NCBI GenBank assembly: GCA_028065725.1
Contig: JAPTVL010000392.1
Location: forward strand, 1 to 12,738
Length of the DNA stretch: 12,738 nt
Direction of reading: 5' to 3'
From: Betaproteobacteria bacterium
GTDB taxonomy: Bacteria; Pseudomonadota; Gammaproteobacteria; Burkholderiales; Rhodocyclaceae
The notes below the pieces were generated by a model that had not been told where the DNA came from, searched no databases, and was given only the letters and a program-made list of their open reading frames with translations. A program made the translations under genes and the position numbers. This document shows, in pieces, positions 1 to 8,081 of this stretch (positions are counted from its first letter, which is position 1; each line of letters opens with the position of its first letter).

Positions 1-1
1 G

Positions 2-1075
2 GCCTCCCCGTGCGCGCTCGCCATCGCCACGCCGTCGGCGGTGCTCTCCGGCGTCGCCCGCGCCGCGCGTGGCGGCGTGCTGATCAAGGGCGGCGCGCAC
101 CTGGAGAATCTCGGCGTGCTGACAGCCGTTGCCTTCGACAAGACCGGCACCTTGACTATCGGCAAGCCACAGGTGACCGATGTCGTCGCCGTCATCGGCG
201 ACGAGGCGCGTCTGCTGACCGTGGCCGCCGCCGTGGAAAGCCGCAGCGCGCATCCGCTGGCGCAGGCGGTGGTGACCGAGGCGAAGCGGCGCGGCTTGAG
301 CTGGAGGGAGACCGGCGACGTCGAAGCGGTGACAGGGAAAGGATTGCGCGCCGAACTCGATGGACAAAAAATCGCCATCGGCAACGTCAGATTGTTTGAA
401 GGCGAAGCCATCCCAGAAGCCATCCTGCAGCAGACCGAGCGTCTTGGAACCGAAGGAAAAAGCCTCATGCTGGTCCAGGCTGACGGGCAGTTCCTCGGCG
501 TCGTGGCACTGGCCGACACGCCGCGCGAAGGCGTCAAGCAGGTGCTGGAGCGCCTGCACCGCACCGGCATCCGCAAGACCATCATGCTCACCGGCGACAA
601 CGAACGCGTGGGCCGCGCCGTCGCCGATGCGGTCGGCCTCGACGAAGTGCAGGCCGGCCTGTTGCCGGCAGACAAGGTTAAGGCCATGGAAATGCTTGGG
701 CGGCGCCACGGCCAGGTGGCCATGGTGGGCGACGGGGTCAACGACGCCCCCGCCATGGCGCGCGCCACGGTCGGCATCGCCATGGGCGGCGCCGGCACTG
801 ATGTGGCGCTGGAAACGGCGGACGTGGCGCTGATGGCCGATGATCTCGGGAAGCTGCCTTTTGCAGTGGACCTGAGCCGCGCATCGCGACGCATCATCCG
901 GCAGAACCTGTACCTTGCGCTGGGCGTGGTGACGCTACTCATCCCCGCCACGCTGCTCGGCTGGGCGGGGATCGGGCTGGCGGTACTGGTACATGAAGGC
1001 TCGACCGTCATAGTGGTCTTGAATGCCCTGCGTTTGTTGGCTTACGGAGAAAACGCCGGAGGGACTTCCGCATAA
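2..1075 (+). CDS. Heavy-metal translocating P-type ATPase, P1B-4-like, 3' part (5' end outside window)
   Basis: An inner-membrane pump that uses ATP to export metal cations. The window holds its last 357 residues; the N-terminal region and first membrane helices lie upstream, and the frame is open from base 2. Seen in order: the ion-channel motif SPC in SPCALAIATP (visible residues 2-11), phosphorylation loop DKTGTLT (catalytic Asp at bases 137-139), the nucleotide-binding His-Pro in SAHPLA (about 249-266), TGDN (about 590-601), the hinge GDGVNDAP (about 728-751), and two C-terminal membrane helices. The last helix carries HEGST (from base 992). In P1B ATPases, SPC with HEG-S/T in the last helix marks the P1B-4 subgroup (CzcP/CtpD/CoaT-like; Co, Zn, Cd or Fe), whereas Cu(I) and Zn/Cd/Pb pumps have CPC. 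Substrate is therefore inferred as divalent cations. It ends with TAA 135 bp before the next gene and looks functional as far as seen. Confidence 0.93.
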   Translation, partial: ASPCALAIATPSAVLSGVARAARGGVLIKGGAHLENLGVLTAVAFDKTGTLTIGKPQVTDVVAVIGDEARLLTVAAAVESRSAHPLAQAVVTEAKRRGLSWRETGDVEAVTGKGLRAELDGQKIAIGNVRLFEGEAIPEAILQQTERLGTEGKSLMLVQADGQFLGVVALADTPREGVKQVLERLHRTGIRKTIMLTGDNERVGRAVADAVGLDEVQAGLLPADKVKAMEMLGRRHGQVAMVGDGVNDAPAMARATVGIAMGGAGTDVALETADVALMADDLGKLPFAVDLSRASRRIIRQNLYLALGVVTLLIPATLLGWAGIGLAVLVHEGSTVIVVLNALRLLAYGENAGGTSA

Positions 1076-1097
1076 CTGCCGAAAGTTGGAAGGTCTG

Positions 1098-1120
1098 TGC
1101 CCATCAGCAACCAATGGGCA
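1098..1120 (+). other. Short inverted repeat after the ATPase gene
   Basis: TGCCCAT (1098-1104) and ATGGGCA (1114-1120) form a perfect 7-bp stem with a 9-base loop, 22 bp after the ATPase stop. No run of T follows, so it does not qualify as a simple intrinsic terminator. It could be a transcript-stabilising hairpin, a protein-binding site or chance. The rest of the 1076-1175 gap shows nothing else recognisable. Confidence 0.3.
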
Positions 1121-1175
1121 GCCGACGGGCGAAGAATGATGGCACAAACCCAGGGTGATCAGGTTTGCACGCTGA

Positions 1176-1204
1176 TTTACAAATGGATATACAGTGGCTA
1201 TAAT
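1176..1204 (+). promoter_or_regulatory. Near-consensus sigma-70 promoter for the small-protein/cus operon
   Basis: TTTACA (1176-1181) matches the -35 consensus at 5 of 6 bases and TATAAT (1199-1204) matches the -10 at 6 of 6, with an ideal 17-bp spacer. The expected transcription start, about 7 bases after the -10, falls at 1211, which is the A of the ATG of the next gene. The promoter probably serves the small secreted protein and, through the 72-bp gap to cusC, the whole efflux operon. I see no convincing CusR/CopR-type palindrome over it. With such strong core elements it might be active without an activator or be held down by an unseen repressor; this is inference. Confidence 0.65.
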
Positions 1205-1210
1205 CCATCC

Positions 1211-1600
1211 ATGTTTCGCAAGCAATTACGCCGCCCGATCGCTTTCCTTTGTGCCGTGATACTGATGGCTACTCAGTTCGCGGTTGCGGCATATGCTTGC
1301 CCGCAGATGCTTTCTTCCCCGGCGCTGAGCACTGCCCAAGAAGCGAACATGCCGCCGGATTGCGCTCGCGAAACGGCGCACAAGCCTTCCCCGCTGTGCA
1401 AGGCACACTGCGACCAGTCTGCGCAGTCGAATCAGGTTCCGGCCATGGACCTCCTGCCGTTCGTGTACGTGGCGCTGTGGATCGTGCCGTCTCTCGACAC
1501 GTTCGCCCCGCCTCTTTCACGAACCCTCCGTGACAACTCAGTGTGGCTGACGGATTCCTCACCCCCGCTCCGCATCCAGTACCAGGTTTTCCGCATTTAG
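1211..1600 (+). CDS. Small secreted Cys/His-containing protein upstream of the cus operon (CopL/CzcI-like position, family not identified)
   Basis: A 129-residue protein. The N-terminus is a clear export signal: basic MFRKQLRR, a hydrophobic stretch at about 10-28, then AYA-C, with likely cleavage after Ala29 leaving Cys30 first. The motif is a poor lipobox because of Tyr at -2, so a lipoprotein is possible but not favoured. The mature part holds Cys30, Cys51, His57, Cys63, His66 and Cys67, with a CKAHC cluster that could bind metal, then a hydrophobic stretch at 81-93 (LLPFVYVALWIVP) and a tail ending QVFRI. The frame is open upstream to 1097, but 1211 is chosen because the signal peptide begins there. 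No Shine-Dalgarno sequence precedes it, and the promoter's expected start is at this ATG. Small secreted proteins of this build often sit next to copper or RND efflux genes; function is unknown and the metal role is inferred. Confidence 0.7.
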   Translation: MFRKQLRRPIAFLCAVILMATQFAVAAYACPQMLSSPALSTAQEANMPPDCARETAHKPSPLCKAHCDQSAQSNQVPAMDLLPFVYVALWIVPSLDTFAPPLSRTLRDNSVWLTDSSPPLRIQYQVFRI

Positions 1601-1672
1601 ACCGCTTCGGTAGTGGCGGGCGGTGCCGCACACGCGCGGCGCCTTGTCTTGTTCAATCGAAGAGAGGTCGTG

Positions 1673-2935
1673 ATGTTTTCCCTCATCCCGTTTTGCCACG
1701 GGAAGCACATGGTAATCGCCATGCTGCTTGCCGGTTTCAGCACGCTTGGCCACGCGCTGACGTTCGACGAAGCACTGCGCCTTGCCCAGGCGAAGGCGCC
1801 CCAGCTCAAGGCACGCGAGGAAAACGTCGCTGCAGCACAGTCGAATTCAGTGCCCGCTGGCGAGCTTCCCGACCCGAAGCTTGTGCTCGGTGTCGATAAC
1901 CTCCCGATCAATGGACCCGATCGCTACAGCGTGTCGCGCGATTTCATGACGATGCGTCGCATCGGCGTGATGCAGGAGTTTCCCAACAGCGCCAAGCGGG
2001 AAGCACGTGTCGCGGTAGCGCAAAACCGGGTGGCGGTCGCCGAAGCGCAGACCAGCACCACGCGCCTAACCGTCCTGCGCGAAACGGCCATCGCCTGGAT
2101 CGCGCGCATGACCGTCGAGCAGGAAATCGCACACATCGATGACCTGCGCGCCGAGAATCGGCTGCTCGACTCGGCAGTCAAGGCCATGATCGCCGGCGGC
2201 AAAGGTGGACCGACAGACGCCGTCATGCCGCGCCAGGAAGCAGCCATGATCGAGGACCGCGCGGACGAGTTGCGCGCGCGGCGCGAACAGTCCATCGCCG
2301 CCCTCAAGCGATGGATCGGCGCCGCGGCCGAAGAGCCCTTGCAAGGACACCCACCGGACTGGCCGATTTCGCACGACATGCTGGCTCACGGCCTGCACCG
2401 GCATCCGGAGTTGACCGAGTTCGACTCGAAAGAACGCATGCTCGACGCCGAGATCGGCGAAGCGCAGGCCGAGAAAACGCCGGACTGGGCGCTGGAGCTG
2501 GGTTACCAGCAGCGCGGGCCGCAGTTCAGCGATATGATTTCGCTGCAAGTGAGCTTCGACCTGCCGATATTCCCCGGTTCGCGCCAGGACCCGAAGATCG
2601 CTGCCAAACGTGCCGAGCGCGCGGGCCTGGATGCCGAGCGCGAGGCCACGCTGCGGGAACACGCCGCCATGCTGGAATCAGACCTAGCCGAACACCAGCG
2701 GCTCGCGAACGCCGTCAAGCGCCAGCACGAGGTGTTGCTGCCGCTCGCCGACGAGAAGGTCACACTGGCCATGGCGGCCTGGCGCGGCGGTAAAGGCAGC
2801 CTCGCCGAAGTGATTGCCGCGCGCCGCGAACGTGTCGGGGCGGAACTCAAAGTCATTGAGTTGGAAGGACAGCGCCAGCAAGTCGCTGCACGCCTGTATT
2901 ACGCCTACAGCGATCACCCAAGGGAACAACGATGA
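1673..2935 (+). CDS. cusC: Outer-membrane factor (TolC/CzcC/CusC family) of the Cu/Ag efflux complex
   Basis: The trimeric outer-membrane channel through which the RND pump expels metal. It has 420 residues, typical of CzcC/CusC. The start at 1673 is preceded by AGAGAGG (1661-1667) at 5-base spacing; an in-frame GTG at 1613 has no comparable site. The signal peptide ends near STLGHA, before LTFDEAL, the usual mature start of OEP-family proteins (LTFDEALRLA). Long Ala/Glu/Arg-rich helices, in two OEP repeats of roughly 25-215 and 240-415, make up the rest. E. coli CusC is lipidated on a Cys after its signal peptide; no Cys is found at that place here, so this protein seems not to be a lipoprotein. 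Its stop TGA overlaps the ATG of cusB (ATGA, 2932-2935), implying translational coupling. The cusC label rests mainly on the neighbours; czcC or silC would be equally fair for the family. Confidence 0.9.
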   Translation: MFSLIPFCHGKHMVIAMLLAGFSTLGHALTFDEALRLAQAKAPQLKAREENVAAAQSNSVPAGELPDPKLVLGVDNLPINGPDRYSVSRDFMTMRRIGVMQEFPNSAKREARVAVAQNRVAVAEAQTSTTRLTVLRETAIAWIARMTVEQEIAHIDDLRAENRLLDSAVKAMIAGGKGGPTDAVMPRQEAAMIEDRADELRARREQSIAALKRWIGAAAEEPLQGHPPDWPISHDMLAHGLHRHPELTEFDSKERMLDAEIGEAQAEKTPDWALELGYQQRGPQFSDMISLQVSFDLPIFPGSRQDPKIAAKRAERAGLDAEREATLREHAAMLESDLAEHQRLANAVKRQHEVLLPLADEKVTLAMAAWRGGKGSLAEVIAARRERVGAELKVIELEGQRQQVAARLYYAYSDHPREQR

Positions 2936-4437
2936 AAACCCGCATGAGCCAGGCTTGGAAAATCTTCCTGATTGCCGCAGCCGGTTCCGCACTGCTCGCG
3001 CTCGGCGCCACTGGCGGCTGGTGGTGGGCCGGGCACCCATCCACGTCAGCGCCCAAGATGGGAAAAACAGAACCCGTCATCCCCCAGACAAGGCAAGACG
3101 AGGCGAAGGTGTTGTACTGGTATGACCCGATGGTTCCCCAACAGCATTTCGACAAGCCGGGCAAGTCGCCTTTCATGGACATGCAGTTGCTGCCGAAGTA
3201 TGCCGATGCCAGCGGCGCAGCGGCTGGCGTGAAGATCGACCCGGCGGTCGCACAGAATCTCGGCATGCGGCTGGCAAAGGTGGAACGTATTCCGCTTGTC
3301 TTTCAGGCCCAGATGACCGGGATCATCGGCTTCAACGAGCGCGATGTGGCGGTGGTGCAGAACCGCAGTGCCGGATTTGTCGAACACGTCTGGCCGTTGG
3401 CGCCTGGCGACGCGGTGCGCGCCGGACAGCCCCTGGTAGAGTTCCTGGTCCCCGAATGGGCGGCGGCGCAATATGAACTGCTGGCGATCCGGCAATCCGG
3501 CGATGCTGCCCTGCTGGCCGCGGCCCGCGACCGGCTACGCTTGCTGGGCATGCCCGAGCGCATGATCTCCGCAGTTGAGCAATCCGGCGTCGTGCGGTCA
3601 CGCCATACGGTCACTGCGCCGATAGGCGGGGTGATTCAATCGCTCGACGTACGCGCGGGCATGACGCTGATGGCCGGGCAGACGCTGTCGCGCATCAACG
3701 GGCTGTCGACCGTCTGGCTGGAGGCAGCAGTACCGCAGGCGTTGGCGGATCGGGTGGGTACAGGCGACCGCGTGACCGCGACTGTGGCGGGAGAAAAAAC
3801 TCCCATCGAGGGCCGCGTTACCAGTATCGTGCCCGTCCTGCAAGACGCCACCCGCACCCTGCGAGTACGGATCGAACTACCGAATCGGAATGGACATATG
3901 CGCCCTGGCATGTCCGCGCAGTTGAGCCTGCAAAGTAATCCAAGGGGCACGGCGCTTGCCGTGCCCACCGAGTCCGTGATCCGCACCGGCAAGCGTGCTC
4001 TGGTCATGCTCGCCGACACGCAAGGCCGGTTCACACCGGTCGAGGTGTCGTTAGGCGAGGAGATCGGCGACAAAACGGTCATCACGGCCGGACTTGAAGA
4101 AGGACAGCAAGTGGTATCGAGCGGGCAGTTCCTGCTTGATTCCGAAGCCAGGCTCAGTGGGATCGCGGCACGGCCAATGGAGGGAACCGCCAAGCCCACA
4201 TCCCCACCGTTGCACGAGGCTGACGCCACGATCAAGGGCATCGCCCCTGGCGAAGTCACCCTTGCACACGGTCCTTTCAAGACGCTTGCCATGCCGGGCA
4301 TGACCATGACTTTCCCCCTGGGGTCGCCCACTCTGACCGCAGGCTTCAAGGTGGGCGACAAGGTGCGCGTCGGCGTACGCCAGACTGAAGATGGACTGGT
4401 CGTCGAACGTATCGAACGTGCAGAAGGCGAGCAATGA
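2932..4437 (+). CDS. cusB: Membrane fusion protein CusB/SilB with N-terminal metal-binding domain and C-terminal CusF-like domain
   Basis: The periplasmic adaptor that links pump and outer-membrane channel and receives Cu(I)/Ag(I). It has 501 residues, about 90 more than E. coli CusB. Order seen: membrane anchor or signal (about 9-33); a heavy-metal-binding module YWYDPM...[12 protein letters not shown] (62-84) in which Met67, Met82 and Met84 have the 15- and 2-residue spacing of the E. coli CusB metal site (M21/M36/M38 of mature protein); HlyD-type barrel-sandwich, alpha-hairpin and beta-barrel domains (about 110-410); then a linker and a CusF-like domain (428-501). The CusF-like domain keeps His446, Met457 and Met459 in CusF spacing but has Met454 where CusF has its Trp (AMPGMTMTF). 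Such a fusion is known in SilB-type adaptors. The gene starts within the stop of cusC and its own stop overlaps the cusA start (4434-4437). Confidence 0.93.
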   Translation: MKTRMSQAWKIFLIAAAGSALLALGATGGWWWAGHPSTSAPKMGKTEPVIPQTRQDEAKVLYWYDPMVPQQHFDKPGKSPFMDMQLLPKYADASGAAAGVKIDPAVAQNLGMRLAKVERIPLVFQAQMTGIIGFNERDVAVVQNRSAGFVEHVWPLAPGDAVRAGQPLVEFLVPEWAAAQYELLAIRQSGDAALLAAARDRLRLLGMPERMISAVEQSGVVRSRHTVTAPIGGVIQSLDVRAGMTLMAGQTLSRINGLSTVWLEAAVPQALADRVGTGDRVTATVAGEKTPIEGRVTSIVPVLQDATRTLRVRIELPNRNGHMRPGMSAQLSLQSNPRGTALAVPTESVIRTGKRALVMLADTQGRFTPVEVSLGEEIGDKTVITAGLEEGQQVVSSGQFLLDSEARLSGIAARPMEGTAKPTSPPLHEADATIKGIAPGEVTLAHGPFKTLAMPGMTMTFPLGSPTLTAGFKVGDKVRVGVRQTEDGLVVERIERAEGEQ

Positions 4438-7400
4438 TCACCAGGCTGATTCAGTGGTCGGTCGCCAATCGCTTCCTGGTTCTGCTGGGCACGCTGTTCT
4501 TCACCGCCTGGGGCATCTGGTCGGTCAAGATGACGCCGATTGATGCCCTGCCCGATCTCTCGGACGTGCAGGTCATCATCCGTACCACCTATCCCGGCCA
4601 AGCGCCGCAGATCGTGGAGAACCAGGTCACCTACCCGCTGGCCACCACCATGCTTTCGGTGCCGGGTGCCAAGACGGTGCGCGCTTATTCCTTTTTCGGC
4701 GATAGCTTCGTCTATGTGTTGTTCGAGGACGGCACCGACCTGTACTGGGCGCGTTCGCGCGTGCTGGAATATCTCAATCAAATCCAGGCGCGGCTGCCGG
4801 CCACGGCCCGTTCGAGCCTCGGCCCGGATGCCACCGGCGTGGGCTGGATCTACGAATATGCGCTCGTCGACAAGACCGGGCGCCATGATCTGGCACAGCT
4901 ACGCACCTTGCAGGACTGGTTCCTGAAATTTGAATTGAAGGCCCTGCCGAATGTGGCCGAAGTGGCCACGGTGGGCGGCATGGTCAAGCAGTACCAGGTC
5001 GTGCTCGATCCCGTGAAACTTACCGGCTTCGGCATCACGCAGGCCGAAGTAAAGGACGCCATTGCCAAGGCAAATCAGGAGAGCGGCGGATCGGTGCTGA
5101 CGCTCGGCGAAGCTGAACTGATGGTACGCGCCAACGGCTATCTCAAATCGCTTGCCGACTTCCGGGCCATCCCGCTCAGACTGGTGAACGGCGTGCCGGT
5201 TCTGCTCGGTGACGTGGCAACCATCCAGCTTGGTCCGGAAATGCGGCGCGGCATCGCGGAGCTGGATGGCCAAGGCGAAACGGTCGGCGGCGTGGTCATT
5301 CTGCGCAGCGGCAAGAATGCGCGCGAAACCATCGCGGCGGTGCATGCGAAACTGGAACAACTCAAGGCCAGCCTGCCCAAGGGGGTGGAAGTCGTCACGA
5401 CCTACGACCGCAGCAAGCTGATCGACCGTGCAGTGGAAAACCTTACCCATAAACTCATCGAAGAGTTTATCGTGGTCGCGCTGGTGTGCGCCCTGTTCCT
5501 GTGGCATGTGCGTTCGTCGCTGGTGGCCATCGTCTCGCTGCCGCTGGGTGTTCTGACGGCATTCATCGCCATGCGCTACCAGGGCGTGAACGCGAACATC
5601 ATGTCGCTGGGCGGCATCGCGATCGCCATCGGAGCGATGGTGGATGCAGCCATCGTCATGATCGAGAACGCCCACAAGCATGTCGAGGCATGGAAGCGCG
5701 AGCATCCCGGCCAGCACCTCCAGGGCGAGGCGCACTGGCGGGTCATGACCGAGTCCGCCGTCGAGGTCGGGCCTACGCTGTTCTTCTCTCTCCTGATCAT
5801 CACCATTTCCTTCGTACCGGTATTCATGCTGGAAGCGCAGGAGGGCCGGCTGTTCGGTCCGCTGGCGATGACCAAGACGTATTCCATGGCCGCGGCGGCC
5901 GGCCTGTCGGTGACGCTGATTCCCGTGCTGATGGGCTACTGGATACGCGGCAAGGTCCCGGATGAAGCGAGCAATCCGCTCAACCGCTGGCTCATCGACG
6001 CCTATCGACCGCTGCTGGATGCCGTGCTGGCGCGGCCGAAGACGACGCTCGCGGTGGCCACGCTGCTGTTCCTCACCGTGGCTTGGCCGATCAGTCGGCT
6101 TGGCGGCGAGTTTCTGCCGCCGCTGGACGAAGGCGATCTGCTCTATATGCCATCGGCCCTGCCAGGGCTGTCGGCGCAGAAAGCCGGCGAGTTGTTGCAG
6201 CAGACGGACCGCTTGATCAAGACCGTGCCCGAAGTGGCGCACGTCTTCGGCAAGGCCGGCCGCGCCGAAACCGCCACGGACCCAGCGCCGATGGAGATGT
6301 TCGAGACCACCATTCAGTTCAAACAACGCGACCAGTGGCGGCCAGGCATGACCCCGGACAAGCTGGTCGAGGAACTGGATCACGCCGTCAAAGTGCCGGG
6401 GCTCGCCAACATCTGGATTCCACCCATCCGCAACCGCATCGACATGCTGGCCACCGGCGTCAAGAGCCCCATCGGCGTCAAGATCTCGGGCGGCAACCTG
6501 GCGGAAATAGACCGCGTTGCACAGCAAGTCGAGCAAATCGCCAAGGGGGTGCCCGGCGTTTCATCCGCGCTGGCCGAGCGGCTCACCGGTGGCCGCTATG
6601 TTGATGTCGATATTGATCGCGCCGCGGCCGCCCGCTACGGACTTAACATCACCGATGTGCAATCGGTCGTGTCCGGGCTCGTCGGCGGCGAGAACATCGG
6701 CGAGACGGTCGAGGGCCTGGCTCGCTATCCCATCAACTTGCGTTACCCCCGTGAATGGCGCGACACCGTCGAGCGGCTGTCGCAGCTCCCGATCGTTACC
6801 ACGCTGGGCAGCCAGATCACGCTGGGCATGGTGGCGCGGGTCAAGGTGACGGATGGCCCGCCTATGCTCAAGAGCGAAAACGCCCGCCCCTCGGGCTGGG
6901 TATATGTGGACGTGCGCGGTCGCGATCTGGCTTCGGTGGTGGCGGACCTGCGTACCGCAGTGGCGCGCGAGGTTAAGCTCGAACCCGGCATGAGCCTGGC
7001 CTACTCGGGGCAGTTCGAGTTCCTGGAACGGGCCAATGCGCGTCTGGAGGTGGTGGTGCCGGCCACGCTGCTCATCATCTTCGTACTGCTGTATATCACC
7101 TTCAGGCGCTTCGACGAAGCCTTGCTCATCATGGCCACGTTGCCCTTCGCGCTCACCGGCGGGGTGTGGTTTCTGTACCTGCTCGGCTACAACCTGTCGG
7201 TTGCCACCGGCGTTGGGTTCATTGCGCTGGCTGGCGTATCGGCCGAGTTCGGCGTGATCATGCTGCTGTACCTGAAACAGGCTTGGCACAGACGAATCGA
7301 TGAGGGACGAGAAACCGATATGACCTTGCTCGAAGCCATTCGGGAGGGCGCGGTGCTGCGCGTGCGGCCCAAGGCCATGACCGTGGCGGTCATCATTGCC

Positions 7401-7568
7401 GGCCTCTTGCCTATTCTGTGGGGCAGTGGCACCGGCAGCGAAATCATGAGCCGTATCGCCGCGCCGATGGTGGGCGGCATGGTCACCGCGCCGCTCCTGT
7501 CCCTGTTCGTGATTCCGGCAGCGTACCGGCTGATGCGCCGCCGACAACTTCCTTCAGTCGTTAACTGA
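4434..7568 (+). CDS. cusA: Cu(I)/Ag(I) RND efflux pump CusA/SilA (HME-RND)
   Basis: The proton-driven inner-membrane pump of the CusCBA complex, moving Cu(I)/Ag(I) from periplasm or cytoplasm to the outside. It has 1044 residues against 1047 for E. coli CusA, with the expected twelve helices and two large periplasmic loops. The three metal-site methionines are at 572 (LLYMPS), 622 (MEMFETT) and 671 (NRIDML), matching E. coli M573/M623/M672 with identical spacing; this argues for monovalent Cu/Ag rather than Zn/Co/Cd. The proton-relay residues are also visible: Asp404 ([13 protein letters not shown]), Glu938 (GVSAEFG) and Lys980 (RVRPKAMT). The start overlaps the cusB stop and the stop TGA overlaps the first possible cusF ATG at 7568. 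No frameshift or missing segment is seen, so the pump is probably active. Confidence 0.97.
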   Translation: MITRLIQWSVANRFLVLLGTLFFTAWGIWSVKMTPIDALPDLSDVQVIIRTTYPGQAPQIVENQVTYPLATTMLSVPGAKTVRAYSFFGDSFVYVLFEDGTDLYWARSRVLEYLNQIQARLPATARSSLGPDATGVGWIYEYALVDKTGRHDLAQLRTLQDWFLKFELKALPNVAEVATVGGMVKQYQVVLDPVKLTGFGITQAEVKDAIAKANQESGGSVLTLGEAELMVRANGYLKSLADFRAIPLRLVNGVPVLLGDVATIQLGPEMRRGIAELDGQGETVGGVVILRSGKNARETIAAVHAKLEQLKASLPKGVEVVTTYDRSKLIDRAVENLTHKLIEEFIVVALVCALFLWHVRSSLVAIVSLPLGVLTAFIAMRYQGVNANIMSLGGIAIAIGAMVDAAIVMIENAHKHVEAWKREHPGQHLQGEAHWRVMTESAVEVGPTLFFSLLIITISFVPVFMLEAQEGRLFGPLAMTKTYSMAAAAGLSVTLIPVLMGYWIRGKVPDEASNPLNRWLIDAYRPLLDAVLARPKTTLAVATLLFLTVAWPISRLGGEFLPPLDEGDLLYMPSALPGLSAQKAGELLQQTDRLIKTVPEVAHVFGKAGRAETATDPAPMEMFETTIQFKQRDQWRPGMTPDKLVEELDHAVKVPGLANIWIPPIRNRIDMLATGVKSPIGVKISGGNLAEIDRVAQQVEQIAKGVPGVSSALAERLTGGRYVDVDIDRAAAARYGLNITDVQSVVSGLVGGENIGETVEGLARYPINLRYPREWRDTVERLSQLPIVTTLGSQITLGMVARVKVTDGPPMLKSENARPSGWVYVDVRGRDLASVVADLRTAVAREVKLEPGMSLAYSGQFEFLERANARLEVVVPATLLIIFVLLYITFRRFDEALLIMATLPFALTGGVWFLYLLGYNLSVATGVGFIALAGVSAEFGVIMLLYLKQAWHRRIDEGRETDMTLLEAIREGAVLRVRPKAMTVAVIIAGLLPILWGSGTGSEIMSRIAAPMVGGMVTAPLLSLFVIPAAYRLMRRRQLPSVVN

Positions 7569-7588
7569 TGAACCCTAGGAGAATGAAG

Positions 7589-7933
7589 ATGAAAATACTG
7601 CTTACTTCCATGATGGTCGCACTGATAGCAAACACGCCGGCGCTTGCCGCGGATATGGGCGACATGAAGATGAATACCACATCTAGCATGCAAGGCGATG
7701 GCAAGAGTCAGGTCGTGCAGGGGACGGGCGTCGTGACGGCTATCGACCCTGTCAAAGGCAGCATCACGATTGCACACGAAGCCATCCCCGCGCTGAAATG
7801 GCCTGCGATGACGATGCGATTCAAGATCGACAGACAACTCGCTTCAACCGTCAAACCCGGCCAGCACGTGAAATTTGAACTGGTGGCCAATGAAATGGGC
7901 GGCACGATCACGAAGGTGACTGCTCTGAAGTAG
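7589..7933 (+). CDS. cusF: Periplasmic Cu(I)/Ag(I) metallochaperone CusF
   Basis: A small periplasmic protein that binds Cu(I)/Ag(I) and passes it to CusB. From the ATG at 7589 it is 114 residues: signal peptide 1-20 ending ALA, a Met-rich start (MGDMKM, MQGD), then the CusF OB-fold. His63, Trp71, Met74 and Met76 (HEAIPALKWPAMTM) reproduce the E. coli CusF site H36/W44/M47/M49 in spacing and in the capping Trp. AGGAG (7577-7581) lies 7 bases before 7589, the best start; in-frame ATGs at 7568 (touching the cusA stop) and 7583 are alternatives that fit the site less well. It is the last gene of the operon. The 148 bp to the convergent cusS gene hold no clear intrinsic terminator. Confidence 0.95.
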   Translation: MKILLTSMMVALIANTPALAADMGDMKMNTTSSMQGDGKSQVVQGTGVVTAIDPVKGSITIAHEAIPALKWPAMTMRFKIDRQLASTVKPGQHVKFELVANEMGGTITKVTALK

Positions 7934-8081
7934 TTATGTGGAACCCCAGCCTGTTTCCGTTAATGAGAGAGCGGCCCCCCGCCAGGCCAAAGGCCGTGAA
8001 AGAGATGGGTGCGAAGTTGGAGTCGCCCGGCACACGGCCATAGCAGGCCACCGGCAACTCGTTTCGTGAGACGACGACTGT

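Noticed and set aside
1161..1200. Possible CusR/CopR box near the TTTACA promoter (TTTACA and TATACA 12 bp apart; ATTTACAAAT semi-palindrome)
   Set aside because: The direct repeat has the wrong phasing for an OmpR-family site and is only a partial match, and the semi-palindrome overlaps the -35 box by chance composition. There is not enough to support an operator.
1097..1210. Upstream in-frame extension of the small secreted protein from a GTG at 1097
   Set aside because: The extension would put 38 non-hydrophobic residues before an obvious signal peptide, and it runs through the -35 and -10 boxes. No ribosome-binding site supports it.
3636..4886. A 416-codon minus-strand ORF opposite cusB and cusA
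   Set aside because: It is antisense to two genes with full-length family matches, its product is low-complexity Arg/Ser/Pro-rich, and it has no recognisable domain. The same holds for the long minus-strand frame at 4899-6536 opposite cusA.
7936..8043. A 35-codon plus-strand ORF in the gap between cusF and cusS
   Set aside because: It starts 2 bp after the cusF stop but has no ribosome-binding site, no recognisable motif and no signal peptide. In GC-rich DNA an ORF of this size is expected by chance. The short repeats here (such as GGCC-AAA-GGCC) are too small and lack T-runs to be called terminators.
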